In this document: positions 22,949-32,614 of the stretch, piece by piece
Position numbering within the stretch: position 1 is the first letter of the stretch
Layout: each line of letters starts with the position of its first letter
Assembly (NCBI RefSeq): GCF_025567385.1
Contig: NZ_JAOQJU010000009.1
Span: 44,024 to 108,023, forward strand
From: Claveliimonas acetigenes
GTDB lineage: Bacteria > Bacillota > Clostridia > Lachnospirales > Lachnospiraceae
Length of the DNA: 64,000 bases
Direction of reading: 5' to 3'
Translations under genes and position numbers: made by a program
The notes under the pieces: model-generated
Databases searched by the model: none
Seen by the model: only the letters and a program-made list of their open reading frames with translations
Told to the model about the DNA's origin: nothing

Positions 22949-24121
22949 CTGTTTTGCACGGTGCTTCTCTAACAGTACGTGAAGTTTCTCTGTCGGACTC
23001 ATAACGGCTCCGATTGTCAGGTCGTGGTTCAGAGATTCGATAATCAGTGCAATGAATTTGCTCATATCTGCTATTAGGAAATAAGGTTTTTCTAGTGCCT
23101 CCGGCGGCAGATATGTAAGGTTCGTGGTAATTACACGGTCGATATAGCCTTTTGCGTAATACTCATCGAATTGCTGGAAACCGTCAGTAAAAAGACCGAA
23201 GGTGGTACACACGAATACCCGTCCGGCTCCCCGTTCTTTTATCTGGCGCGCTACATCCAGCATGCTTCCTCCGGAAGAAATCATGTCGTCTACGACAATG
23301 ACATCCTTACCATTGATGTCTGTTCCAAGGAATTCATGCGCAACAATCGGATTCTTGCCATTGACGATAACAGAATAATCCCGGCGTTTATAGAACATTC
23401 CCATGTCTACGCCCAGGACATTAGAAAAATATACGGCGCGGTGCATAGCCCCTTCATCCGGGCTTACAATCATCAGGTGTTCCTTGTCAACAAGAAGATC
23501 CGGCTCCGCACGGAGCAACGCTTTCATGAATTGGTATGGCGGATTAAAGCTGTCGAATCCATGAAGCGGGATTGCATTCTGTACTCTGGGATCATGTGCG
23601 TCAAAGGTAATGATATTTGACACGCCCATGTCCACCAGTTCCTGTAAAGCCAGGGCGCAGTCAAGAGATTCCCTCTTGGTGCGTTTGTGCTGGCGGCTTT
23701 CATAGAGAAAGGGCATAATAACATTGATGCGGTGAGCCTTTCCTTTTGCCGCGGAAATAATCCGCTTCAGATCCTGATAGTGGTCATCCGGCGACATATG
23801 GTTCAGATGGCCGTTGACAGTATAGGTCAGGCTGTAATTACATACATCTACCATAATAAATAAATCTTTTCCGCGAATGGATTCTTTTAATACACCTTTG
23901 GCTTCCCCGGTGCCAAAACGTGGACAGCAGCATTCCACCAGATAGGTATCCTCATGGTAAGAGGAAAAAAGCGGGGAGTGTGTCTCTTCCTTTATAACAT
24001 TTTCTTTAAAGGATAACAGATAATTATTTACTTTTTTACCAAGCTCGAGACAGCTGTCTAAGGCGGCAATTTTCAAAGGTGCAACGGGTACTGTCTGAAC
24101 GACTGGTTTTTCATTTGACAT
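22928..24121 (-). CDS. prs: Ribose-phosphate pyrophosphokinase (long clostridial form)
   Basis: The 397-residue protein makes phosphoribosyl pyrophosphate from ribose 5-phosphate and ATP. It shows ITFDAHDPRVQNAIPL, the metal-binding VSPDEGAMHRA, and the PRPP-binding loop VIVVDDMISSGGSML. It is longer than the 315-residue classical enzyme and belongs to the extended type found in Clostridia. The start is the ATG at 24121 with AGGAG seven bases upstream; a TTG six bases earlier is less likely. Confidence 0.9.
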   Translation of the reverse strand: MSNEKPVVQTVPVAPLKIAALDSCLELGKKVNNYLLSFKENVIKEETHSPLFSSYHEDTYLVECCCPRFGTGEAKGVLKESIRGKDLFIMVDVCNYSLTYTVNGHLNHMSPDDHYQDLKRIISAAKGKAHRINVIMPFLYESRQHKRTKRESLDCALALQELVDMGVSNIITFDAHDPRVQNAIPLHGFDSFNPPYQFMKALLRAEPDLLVDKEHLMIVSPDEGAMHRAVYFSNVLGVDMGMFYKRRDYSVIVNGKNPIVAHEFLGTDINGKDVIVVDDMISSGGSMLDVARQIKERGAGRVFVCTTFGLFTDGFQQFDEYYAKGYIDRVITTNLTYLPPEALEKPYFLIADMSKFIALIIESLNHDLTIGAVMSPTEKLHVLLEKHRAKQKKESEN

Positions 24122-24152
24122 AAGCAATCTCCTAAACTGTAAATTCTTGTAA

Positions 24153-24308
24153 CAGTTCAGCCCGCGCCATTCGCAAAACGCATCTACGATGCTTCTCCGC
24201 TGCTATGCAGCTATTTTTGCTCATAAAATGGCGCTCCGCTCATAAGCCGAATCGTGTGTTCATTCATGCAAGCATGATTCACCCACAATCCGACTTATGG
24301 CTGAACTG
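24153..24308. mobile_element. MITE-like inverted-repeat element, copy A
   Basis: CAGTTCAGCC (24153-24162) and GGCTGAACTG (24299-24308) are perfect 10-bp ends. Inside, GCGCCATT/AATGGCGC encloses GCATC-TAC-GATGC, and a second long stem (CATAAGYCGRAT type) carries a CATGCAAGCATG tip. The same two-stem plan occurs in the element at 43004. No coding capacity and no clear target duplication here. It fills most of the 343-bp gap between prs and the DUF512 gene. Confidence 0.55.
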
Positions 24309-24469
24309 ATATGTAAATTATATATTAGTTATAACATCTTTCGCTGGTATAGGTCAATGAAAGAGTGGAGGATTGTGGTTATTTTTCATCGGAAACATTT
24401 TATACGATTGCTTTTAACTGTTCTGTGGAATATAATATGGAAGAAGAAAAGTGTTGAACGGAGAATTGT

Positions 24470-25786
24470 ATGAAGCATGAACATATTGTAAAGGCAGTGG
24501 AGCCGGGGAGTATTGCGCAGGAATTGGGCATTGAGCCGGGAGACAGGCTGCTTTCTATCAATGACAATATAATAGAGGATGTATTTGATTATCATTATCT
24601 GGTAAATGACGAAGAGCTGCTGGTGTTAATTGCAAAGCCGGACGGAGAAGAATGGGAGCTGGAGATTGAAAAAGATTACGAAGAGGATCTGGGAATTGAA
24701 TTTGAACAGGGGTTGATGGATGAGTACCGTTCCTGCCGGAACAAGTGTATGTTCTGTTTTATCGATCAGATGCCGAAGGGAATGCGGGAGACCTTATATT
24801 TTAAGGATGATGATTCACGTCTTTCTTTCCTCCAGGGGAATTATATTACACTGACGAATATGAGCGATCATGATATTGACCGGATTGTGAAATACCATTT
24901 GGAGCCTATTAATATTTCTTTCCACACCACGAACCCGGAGCTTCGGTGTAAGATGCTTCACAACCGTTTTGCGGGAGAAGCACTTCAGAAGGTGCGTACG
25001 CTCTATGAAGCAGGGATTACCATGAATGGACAGATTGTGTTGTGTAAGGGGATCAATGACGGCGAGGAGCTTGAGAGAAGCATTCGGGATATGGCGGAGT
25101 ACCTTCCTTGTCTGCAGAGTGTGTCGGTGGTTCCGGTGGGACTTACGAAATACCGGGAAGGACTCTATCCGCTGGAGCCTTTCGGGAAAGAAGATGCAAA
25201 GGAAGTACTGCGGATTATTCATTCCTGGCAGAAGAGGCTGTATGAGAAATGGGGGCTTCATTTTATCCATGCGGGTGATGAATGGTATGCACTGGCAGAA
25301 GAAGAAATCCCGGAAGAAGAAAGGTATGATGGATATCTGCAGCTCGAGAATGGGGTTGGGATGTTACGGCTTCTGGAGAATGAATTTAATGAGGCGTATG
25401 AGGCATTGGAAGGTGACAGTGAGGTGCGGAATGTGTCAGTTGTGACAGGATATCTGGCATATCCCTATTTGAAGAAGCTGGCAGAGCGGCTGGAACAGAA
25501 GTTCCCGGCAACAACAATCCGGGTGTATCCGATCAGAAATGATTTTTTTGGCGAACAGATTACGGTGTCGGGGTTGATTACAGGGCAGGATCTGCTCCAT
25601 CAGCTGAAAGGCAGGGAGCTTGGGGACAAGCTTTTGCTTCCCTGCAATATGTTCAGAAGCGGAGAGGAAGTATTGTTGGATGACGTTACCCTTTCCCAGG
25701 TGAAAGATGCTTTACAAGTTGACGTAGATATTGTAAAATCAAGCGGACAAGATTTTATAGAAGGAGTTTTAATTCATCATGAGTAA
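24470..25786 (+). CDS. PDZ / DUF512 radical SAM-like protein
   Basis: The 438-residue protein has an N-terminal PDZ-like domain (VEPGSIAQELGIEPGDRLLS). A radical SAM-type region with CX3CX2C (SCRNKCMFCFIDQMPKGMR) follows, then a C-terminal DUF512 domain (TVSGLITGQDLL, LLPCNMFRSGE). The family is conserved in Clostridia and usually lies directly before der, as here (8-base overlap). Its function is not established. The gene starts a der-plsY-gpsA-spoIVA run on the plus strand. Confidence 0.88.
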   Translation: MKHEHIVKAVEPGSIAQELGIEPGDRLLSINDNIIEDVFDYHYLVNDEELLVLIAKPDGEEWELEIEKDYEEDLGIEFEQGLMDEYRSCRNKCMFCFIDQMPKGMRETLYFKDDDSRLSFLQGNYITLTNMSDHDIDRIVKYHLEPINISFHTTNPELRCKMLHNRFAGEALQKVRTLYEAGITMNGQIVLCKGINDGEELERSIRDMAEYLPCLQSVSVVPVGLTKYREGLYPLEPFGKEDAKEVLRIIHSWQKRLYEKWGLHFIHAGDEWYALAEEEIPEEERYDGYLQLENGVGMLRLLENEFNEAYEALEGDSEVRNVSVVTGYLAYPYLKKLAERLEQKFPATTIRVYPIRNDFFGEQITVSGLITGQDLLHQLKGRELGDKLLLPCNMFRSGEEVLLDDVTLSQVKDALQVDVDIVKSSGQDFIEGVLIHHE

Positions 25787-27101
25787 ACCAGTGGTGGCTG
25801 TTGTAGGACGGCCGAATGTTGGAAAGTCCACTCTCTTTAATGCGCTTGCAGGAGAGATGATTTCTATAGTGAAAGATACGCCGGGTGTGACAAGAGACCG
25901 CATTTATGCGGATGTGTCCTGGCTTGACAAGGAATTTACATTAATTGATACAGGAGGGATTGAGCCGGAAAGCAAGGATATTATCCTGTCTCAGATGAGG
26001 GAACAGGCGCAGATTGCAATTGATACGGCAGATGTCATTATTTTTCTTACGGATGTGCGCCAGGGATTATTAGACGCAGATTCTAAGGTGGCTAATATGC
26101 TGCGCCGGTCTGCGAAACCGGTTATTCTGGCAGTCAATAAAGTGGATAATTTTGATAAATTCATGCCGGATGTGTATGAGTTTTATAATCTGGGGATTGG
26201 CGATCCGGTGCCGATTTCGGCATCATCAAGGCTGGGACTTGGGGATATGCTGGATAAGGTGACGGCACTTTTCCCGGAAAGTGCCGGAGAAGAGTCAGAG
26301 GATGAAAGGCCAAGGGTTGCCATTGTTGGTAAACCAAATGTAGGAAAGTCTTCTATTATAAATAAGCTTTTGGGCAGACAGAGAGTCATCGTATCTGACA
26401 TTGCAGGGACAACAAGGGATGCCATTGATACGGAAATTACCCATAATGGAAAAGAGTATGTGTTTATCGATACGGCCGGATTGAGAAGAAAGAATAAAAT
26501 CAAAGAAGAGCTGGAGAGATACAGTATTATCCGTACGGTAACTGCAGTGGAACGGGCGGATGTGGTTCTGGTGGTGATTGATGCGGCAGAAGGCGTGACA
26601 GAGCAGGATGCCAAAATTGCGGGAATTGCCCATGAGCGTGGAAAAGGTATTATCATCGTAGTAAATAAATGGGATGCAATTGAAAAGAATGATAAGACGA
26701 TGCGGGAGTATGAAAGCCGGGTACGCCAGATCCTTTCTTTTATACCTTATGCGGAGATTATGTATGTGTCTGCACAGACAGGACAGAGGCTTCCCAAATT
26801 ATTTGATAAGATTGATATGGTAATGGAAAACCAGACGCTCCGTGTAGCCACCGGTGTGCTGAATGAGATTATGATGGAGGCTGTGGCGATGCAGCAGCCG
26901 CCTTCAGATAAAGGAAAGCGACTGAAGCTTTATTATATTACACAGGTATCTGTGAAGCCGCCGACTTTTGTTATTTTTGTAAATGACAAAGAGCTGATGC
27001 ATTTTTCTTATACCAGATATCTGGAAAATAAAATCAGAGAAGCTTTTGGTTTTAAGGGAACTTCTTTGAAATTCTTCATTCGAGAGAGAAGGGAACGCTA
27101 G
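25779..27101 (+). CDS. der: Ribosome-assembly GTPase Der (EngA)
   Basis: This 440-residue double-GTPase has two G1 motifs (GRPNVGKSTLFN near 9 and GKPNVGKSSIIN near 182), DTGG/DTAG switches and NKVD/NKWD specificity motifs. A C-terminal KH-like domain completes it. It acts in 50S subunit maturation. Translationally coupled to the DUF512 gene and followed two bases later by plsY. Confidence 0.97.
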   Translation: MSKPVVAVVGRPNVGKSTLFNALAGEMISIVKDTPGVTRDRIYADVSWLDKEFTLIDTGGIEPESKDIILSQMREQAQIAIDTADVIIFLTDVRQGLLDADSKVANMLRRSAKPVILAVNKVDNFDKFMPDVYEFYNLGIGDPVPISASSRLGLGDMLDKVTALFPESAGEESEDERPRVAIVGKPNVGKSSIINKLLGRQRVIVSDIAGTTRDAIDTEITHNGKEYVFIDTAGLRRKNKIKEELERYSIIRTVTAVERADVVLVVIDAAEGVTEQDAKIAGIAHERGKGIIIVVNKWDAIEKNDKTMREYESRVRQILSFIPYAEIMYVSAQTGQRLPKLFDKIDMVMENQTLRVATGVLNEIMMEAVAMQQPPSDKGKRLKLYYITQVSVKPPTFVIFVNDKELMHFSYTRYLENKIREAFGFKGTSLKFFIRERRER

Positions 27102-27103
27102 TC

Positions 27104-27745
27104 ATGGAACGTATAGTGTGTGTATTGATTGGATATGTTTTTGGACTGATTCAGACGGGATATCTTTACGGTAAGACACAGCATGTAGATATCAGGAAGC
27201 AGGGAAGCGGTAATGCCGGAACAACCAATGCCCTGCGTACCCTGGGGTGGAAGGCAGGAGCCGTTACGTTTCTGGGGGATTGCTTTAAATGTGTAGCGGC
27301 AGTTGTCCTGGTATATTTCCTTTTCGGAAGGACGGATCCGGAGATGTTCCCGGTGTATGCAATGTATGCAGGTATGGGAGCAGTCATGGGACATAACTAT
27401 CCTTTTTACATGAATTTTAAGGGTGGCAAGGGGATTGCGGCAACGGCCGGACTGATTGTCAGCACAACAAACGTGTGGATTGTATTGATTTGCCTGTGCG
27501 TATTTTTAGGAATTGTGGCAGGCACACGTTACGTTTCACTGGGATCTCTGGCTGTGGTTATTGTTTATTTTCTCTCTGTTGTTGTATACGGACAGATGGG
27601 GGGATTTGGCGTTACAGGCGGCCATTTATATGAAATATACGCAGTGGCGGCGCTTCTGGTGCTGTCAGCATTTTATAAGCACAAAGAGAATATCAAAAGA
27701 CTGTTATCCGGAACAGAGAATAAGATTAGTGTCGGAAAAAAATAA
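27104..27745 (+). CDS. plsY: Glycerol-3-phosphate acyltransferase PlsY
   Basis: This 213-residue membrane protein has several hydrophobic segments and the PlsY motifs GSGNAGTTNALR and HNYPFYMNFKGGKGIA. It transfers acyl groups from acyl phosphate to glycerol 3-phosphate, the first step of phospholipid synthesis. The neighbouring gpsA makes its substrate. Confidence 0.95.
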   Translation: MERIVCVLIGYVFGLIQTGYLYGKTQHVDIRKQGSGNAGTTNALRTLGWKAGAVTFLGDCFKCVAAVVLVYFLFGRTDPEMFPVYAMYAGMGAVMGHNYPFYMNFKGGKGIAATAGLIVSTTNVWIVLICLCVFLGIVAGTRYVSLGSLAVVIVYFLSVVVYGQMGGFGVTGGHLYEIYAVAALLVLSAFYKHKENIKRLLSGTENKISVGKK

Positions 27746-27769
27746 TTGTTTTTGAGAGGAGGATTCACT

Positions 27770-28780
27770 ATGGCAAAAGTTGGGATTATGGGAGCCGGAA
27801 GCTGGGGAACGGCGCTGGCGCTTCTTCTTCACAAGAATGGACATGAGGTAATGGTGTGGTCCATCAGCGAAGAGGAAGTGAAGATGTTGTCCGAAGAACG
27901 GGAGCATAAAAGCAAGCTTCCGGGCGTGAAGCTGCCGGAGGATATGGTATTTACCACAGATATGGAAATGACGGTTCAGGATAAGGATTTTGTGATTCTG
28001 GCAGTGCCGTCTCCATTTACAAGAGAGACGGCAAGGAAGATGAAGCCTTTTGTAAAAGAAGGGCAGATTCTTGTGGATGTGGCAAAAGGAATTGAAGAGG
28101 ACACGCTGATGACACTGTCACAGCAGATTGAAGAGGAGATTCCCCAGGCAAATGTTGCAGTACTGTCCGGACCAAGCCACGCAGAGGAGGTGGGGAGAGG
28201 ACTCCCGACGATTGTGGTAATCGGAGCAAAGACGAAAGAGACTGCCGAGTATCTGCAGGAAATGTTTATGAATGAATCGTTCCGTGTATATACAAGCCCG
28301 GATATCCTGGGGATGGAGCTGGGCGGTTCACTCAAGAATGTTATCGCGCTGGCAGCGGGAATTGCCGACGGACTTGGATATGGTGATAATACGAAGGCGG
28401 CTCTTATTACCAGGGGAATCCATGAAATTTCCCGTCTGGGTGTAAAGATGGGCGGCGCTCCTGAGAGCTTTACGGGTCTTACCGGGATTGGCGATCTGAT
28501 TGTAACTTGTGCCAGTGTCCACAGCCGGAACAGAAAGGCGGGATACCTGATAGGGCAGGGCATGAGTATGCAGGAAGCCATGGATGAGGTTAAGATGGTG
28601 GTGGAAGGCGTATATTCTACGAAAGCTGCTGTGAAGCTGGGCAGGAAGTATGGTGTGGATATGCCGATTATCGAACAGGTGAATGCAGTTCTTTTTGAAA
28701 ATAAAAATCCGGGAGATGCAGTGAAGGATCTGATGATGCGTGATGGCAAAGCAGAGCACAATGCAAAACCCTGGAGTTAA
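27770..28780 (+). CDS. gpsA: Glycerol-3-phosphate dehydrogenase [NAD(P)+]
   Basis: The 336-residue protein has the Rossmann start VGIMGAGSWGTALALLL, catalytic Lys in NVIALAAGIADGLG, and the GDLIVTC motif. It reduces dihydroxyacetone phosphate to glycerol 3-phosphate for PlsY. The start is ATG 27770 after GAGAGGAGGATTC; the in-frame codon at 27746 is upstream of that site. Confidence 0.96.
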   Translation: MAKVGIMGAGSWGTALALLLHKNGHEVMVWSISEEEVKMLSEEREHKSKLPGVKLPEDMVFTTDMEMTVQDKDFVILAVPSPFTRETARKMKPFVKEGQILVDVAKGIEEDTLMTLSQQIEEEIPQANVAVLSGPSHAEEVGRGLPTIVVIGAKTKETAEYLQEMFMNESFRVYTSPDILGMELGGSLKNVIALAAGIADGLGYGDNTKAALITRGIHEISRLGVKMGGAPESFTGLTGIGDLIVTCASVHSRNRKAGYLIGQGMSMQEAMDEVKMVVEGVYSTKAAVKLGRKYGVDMPIIEQVNAVLFENKNPGDAVKDLMMRDGKAEHNAKPWS

Positions 28781-28859
28781 ATATCCGGTATATTTATGAT
28801 TCTAATTAATCTTCCCCTTGCATATACTCTAACAGCATAGGTGGAAGGGGCTAGAGGAT

Positions 28860-30332
28860 ATGGACAATTACCATTTATACAAGGATATACAGGCAAGGAC
28901 GAACGGGGAGATATACATCGGAGTGGTGGGACCGGTAAGAACCGGTAAATCTACGTTTATTAAACGGTTTATGGATGTACTGGTTCTGCCTAACATGACG
29001 GATGAAAATGACAAGTCCAGAACGAGGGATGAGCTTCCCCAATCTGCTTCCGGGAAAACCATTATGACGACAGAACCCAAATTCGTCCCGAAAGAAGCAG
29101 CGGAAGTAAAGCTTACGGAGGATGTGTCGGTAAAGATCCGGCTGATTGATTGTGTGGGATATATGGTAGAAGGAGCAGCCGGGCATATTGAAAATGATGA
29201 AGAGCGCCAGGTGAAAACCCCCTGGTTTGATTATGAGATCCCATTTACCAAGGCTGCAAGTATCGGGACAAAAAAAGTAATTCATGAACATGCGACGATT
29301 GGCATTGTGGTGACGACAGATGGAAGTATCGGAGAAATTAAAAGAGAGAATTATCTGGATGCAGAAGAGAAGACCATCCGGGAGCTGCAGTCTATTGGGA
29401 AGCCTTTTATTGTATTGGTAAATTCCAAAAAGCTTTATGGAGAAGAAGCCCGCCGTACAGCGGAAGAAATCAGCCGGAAGCATGGCGTGCAGGCAATGAC
29501 GGTGAATTGTGAGCAATTGAAGGAAGATGATATCCATAAAATCATGGAGGCAGTCCTTTTTGAATTTCCGGTTGCTCAGATACAGTTCTTTATTCCGAAA
29601 TGGGTAGAGATGCTTCCCAGAGATCATAAAATCAAGGCAGAGCTTCTGGTACATATTAAAGAAATCATGGAGCAGATGACGGAGATTAAGGATGCGGTAA
29701 AAGAATTAGAAGAACCGGACAGTCCTTATATTTCCAGAATGGATATTGACGGGATTGAGATGGATACCGGATGTGTAAAAATCAGGATTGATGTAAAAGA
29801 GCAGTTTTATTACGAAATGCTGAGTGAAATGACGGGGACGCAGATAACCGGGCAGTATGACCTGATTGCTCAGATGAAGCGGCTTTCCCAGCTGCGGCAG
29901 GAATATGAGGGCGTGAAAGATGCTTTCGATTCTGTCCGCATGAAGGGATATGGCGTAGTGACGCCGAAAAAGGAAGAAATTACGCTGGATGAGCCTACCG
30001 TTATCCGGCAGGGAAATAAATTCGGCGTAAAGATTCATTCCCAGGCACCGTCCATTCATCTGATCCGGGCAAATATTGAGACAGAGATAGCGCCGATTGT
30101 AGGAAATGAACAGCAGGCGAATGACTTGATTCAATATATCAAAGAAGCAGCGGGCACAGAAAAAGGAATCTGGGGAACGAATATTTTCGGCAAATCCATA
30201 GAAGATTTGGTAATGGATGGTATGCAGAATAAGATGGCAATGATTAATGATGAAAGCCAGGTGAAATTGCAGGATACCATGCAGAAGGTGGTTAATGACA
30301 GTAATGGAGGTCTGGTTTGCATCATCATTTAG
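28860..30332 (+). CDS. spoIVA: Stage IV sporulation protein A (spore coat ATPase)
   Basis: This 490-residue protein matches SpoIVA in length and layout. A P-loop NTPase front (GVVGPVRTGKSTFIKRFM), DCVGYMVEGA as Walker B-like region, a middle domain, and a C-terminal end GLVCIII are visible. SpoIVA polymerises with ATP hydrolysis around the forespore as the base of the coat. It proves the genome belongs to a spore-former lineage. GGAAGGGGCTAGAGGAT supplies the ribosome site. Confidence 0.96.
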   Translation: MDNYHLYKDIQARTNGEIYIGVVGPVRTGKSTFIKRFMDVLVLPNMTDENDKSRTRDELPQSASGKTIMTTEPKFVPKEAAEVKLTEDVSVKIRLIDCVGYMVEGAAGHIENDEERQVKTPWFDYEIPFTKAASIGTKKVIHEHATIGIVVTTDGSIGEIKRENYLDAEEKTIRELQSIGKPFIVLVNSKKLYGEEARRTAEEISRKHGVQAMTVNCEQLKEDDIHKIMEAVLFEFPVAQIQFFIPKWVEMLPRDHKIKAELLVHIKEIMEQMTEIKDAVKELEEPDSPYISRMDIDGIEMDTGCVKIRIDVKEQFYYEMLSEMTGTQITGQYDLIAQMKRLSQLRQEYEGVKDAFDSVRMKGYGVVTPKKEEITLDEPTVIRQGNKFGVKIHSQAPSIHLIRANIETEIAPIVGNEQQANDLIQYIKEAAGTEKGIWGTNIFGKSIEDLVMDGMQNKMAMINDESQVKLQDTMQKVVNDSNGGLVCIII

Positions 30333-30508
30333 AGAGGAAATAATGCCTTTTTTGGCAAAATTAGTATTGAAATCAGATGAAGAAGTGTCTATAATAGAAA
30401 ACGAAGTGAATATGTATGCGAACAAGGATGTTGCACAGACTGTGTTGAGCCGGAAGACTCACAGGAAGGCAGCATCCTTTTTACGTATGTGAAAGAGGAG
30501 AGATTGAA

Positions 30509-31657
30509 ATGAATGATTTTACGTTTAAAGTGCCGCAGGATATTGTTTTTGGAATGGGATCTCTGAAGCGTCTCCCGGAGCTCTTAGAGAAAAGCGGTTC
30601 TAAGAAGATGCTGATTGTCTCAGACAGAGGGCTGGAGAAATTAGGAGTTGTAAAGAAGGTTACAGATATCGTAGAGGCAGATGGAATCGAGACCTGTACT
30701 TTTCTTGATATTCTGCCGAATCCCACTGTGGATATGGTGGATGCCGCGACAAAGGTGTATAAGGAATCCGGGGCTACAAGTATCGTAGCGCTTGGCGGCG
30801 GCAGTCCCATGGATGTTGCTAAGGCGGTAGGTGTGCTGGCAAGATACGGCGGTTCTATTACGGAATATGAGGGCGCCCATTTGGTACCAGGACCAATTGA
30901 GCCAATTATTGCCATTCCCACTACGGCAGGGACAGGAAGCGAAGTGACGGCATTTTCTGTTATTACAGATACGACAAGAAATTATAAATTGACGGTATTC
31001 AGCTATGAGCTGCTTCCGAAATATGCTCTTCTTGATCCGGAGATGATTATGTCAGTTCCCCCAATGGTTGCGGCATCCTGTGGTATTGACGCATTGATCC
31101 ATGCATGGGAAGCTTACACATCTCTTGGAGCTTCTCCGTTTTCTGACGCGATGGCAGAAAAAGCCATGGAGCTGATCGGAGGAAATATACGTCGGTTTGT
31201 TGCAAACCGGAAGGACGAAGAAGCAGCGTGTGCCATGATGTCAGGAAGCATGTTTGCCGGAATTGCATTTGCGTGGGCAAGGCTTGGCAATGTACATGCT
31301 ATGTCTCACCCGGTCAGCGCATTCTTTGGTGTGCAGCACGGAGTTGCCAATTCCATTTTGCTTCCGGTAATCGTGGAGTATAATGCACTGGCAGATAATG
31401 GGCGGTATGAAAAGATTTACAATTATATCCGCGAGAAGAAAGAGCCCGCGGTGGATTTTAAGCCTGAGATGCTGGTGGAAGAAATTAAGAAACTGAATGC
31501 AGATCTTGGCATACCAAAGACCTTATCTGAGGTGGGTGTGACGGAGGATAAGATTCCGCAGATGGCAGCAGATGCTATGAAGAGCGGAAATATTGCCGCG
31601 AACCCGAGACAGAGCACGGTCAAAGATATAGAGATGCTGTACCGCAAAGCGCTGTAG
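30509..31657 (+). CDS. Iron-containing alcohol dehydrogenase
   Basis: The 382-residue protein is of the Fe-ADH (group III) family. It has the NAD-binding GGGSPMDVAKAVG, ITEYEG and IPTTAGTGSE, and metal-ligand histidines in DALIHAWEAY, NVHAMSHPVSAFFGVQHG. The substrate cannot be fixed; relatives act on butanol, 1,3-propanediol or lactaldehyde. It stands alone between a 176-bp gap that holds nothing recognisable and its own terminator. Confidence 0.9.
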   Translation: MNDFTFKVPQDIVFGMGSLKRLPELLEKSGSKKMLIVSDRGLEKLGVVKKVTDIVEADGIETCTFLDILPNPTVDMVDAATKVYKESGATSIVALGGGSPMDVAKAVGVLARYGGSITEYEGAHLVPGPIEPIIAIPTTAGTGSEVTAFSVITDTTRNYKLTVFSYELLPKYALLDPEMIMSVPPMVAASCGIDALIHAWEAYTSLGASPFSDAMAEKAMELIGGNIRRFVANRKDEEAACAMMSGSMFAGIAFAWARLGNVHAMSHPVSAFFGVQHGVANSILLPVIVEYNALADNGRYEKIYNYIREKKEPAVDFKPEMLVEEIKKLNADLGIPKTLSEVGVTEDKIPQMAADAMKSGNIAANPRQSTVKDIEMLYRKAL

Positions 31658-31676
31658 ATATAAAGGCTAATTCTGA

Positions 31677-31720
31677 AGGGATTCTTAAGGAATGTGAAAG
31701 TTCTTGAGAATCCCTTTTTT
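31677..31720 (+). terminator. Intrinsic terminator after the alcohol dehydrogenase
   Basis: AGGGATTCTTAAGGAA pairs with TTCTTGAGAATCCCT, followed by a T tract. Confidence 0.85.
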
Positions 31721-31764
31721 GTACTATATAATTGGGATAGAAGAATCGTAAAGGGGAGAAATTT

Positions 31765-32613
31765 ATGACAGATGTATACAAAAAACTGGTAAGGTGTCAT
31801 GAGTATTGCAGAGACAGAATCGATACCGTTCCGCGTGCCGCCATTATTTTGGGAAGCGGTCTGGGAGATTTTGCGGAGTATGTACAGGTAACAGGGGAGA
31901 TTCCCTATTCAGACATAGAAGATTTCCCTGTTTCTACGGTTGCCGGACATGCAGGCCGGTTTGTCTTTGCGGAGGTGGAAGGTATGCCGGTTGTTCTGAT
32001 GCAGGGACGTGTCCACTATTACGAAGGGTATTCGATGGAAGAGGTTGTCCTTCCGGTACGGTTAATGAAGATGATGGGAGCACAGACATTGATTCTCACC
32101 AATGCATCCGGGGGAATCAATGAAGAATTTTCTGCCGGAGATTTTATGATGATTACCGACCAGATTTCCAGCTTTGTTCCTTCTCCTTTAATTGGGGAAA
32201 ATGTAGAAGAACTGGGAACCAGATTTCCGGATATGAGTGAGATTTACGATAAAGAATTACAGGAAACCATCCGGCAGGCAGCAAGAAAAGTGGGTGTGCA
32301 TTTACAGGAGGGTGTGTATATTCAGTTTACCGGCCCTAATTTTGAGTCTCCGGCAGAAATCAGGATGGCGCGCGTACTGGGCGCTGACGCGGTGGGAATG
32401 AGCACAGCTTGTGAAGCGGTTGCCGCAAGGCATATGGGAATGAAGGTGTGCGGGATTTCCTGCGTGGTGAATAAGGCGGCAGGATTGCAGCAAACACCTT
32501 TGAATCATGAGGAAGTGCAGGAAATGGGAAGAAGGAAGGCAGAAGAATTCAGGAAGCTTTTGCTGGAAATTCTATACAGAATGGGCGGAAAGAACGAAAA
32601 GAAGGGGGATTGA
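31765..32613 (+). CDS. punA: Purine nucleoside phosphorylase
   Basis: The 282-residue protein is of the trimeric PNP type: ILGSGLGDF near the front, VAGHAGRF, GRVHYYEGYSMEEV, LTNASGGIN, and GPNFESPAEI with SCVVNKAAG. It splits guanosine or inosine nucleosides with phosphate. It starts a purine-salvage-like run with the amidohydrolase that begins one base after its stop. Confidence 0.92.
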   Translation: MTDVYKKLVRCHEYCRDRIDTVPRAAIILGSGLGDFAEYVQVTGEIPYSDIEDFPVSTVAGHAGRFVFAEVEGMPVVLMQGRVHYYEGYSMEEVVLPVRLMKMMGAQTLILTNASGGINEEFSAGDFMMITDQISSFVPSPLIGENVEELGTRFPDMSEIYDKELQETIRQAARKVGVHLQEGVYIQFTGPNFESPAEIRMARVLGADAVGMSTACEAVAARHMGMKVCGISCVVNKAAGLQQTPLNHEEVQEMGRRKAEEFRKLLLEILYRMGGKNEKKGD

Positions 32614-32614
32614 G

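Noticed and set aside
30295..30492. A 65-residue gene after spoIVA
   Set aside because: It starts inside the spoIVA 3' end in another frame, lacks a ribosome site and matches nothing I know.
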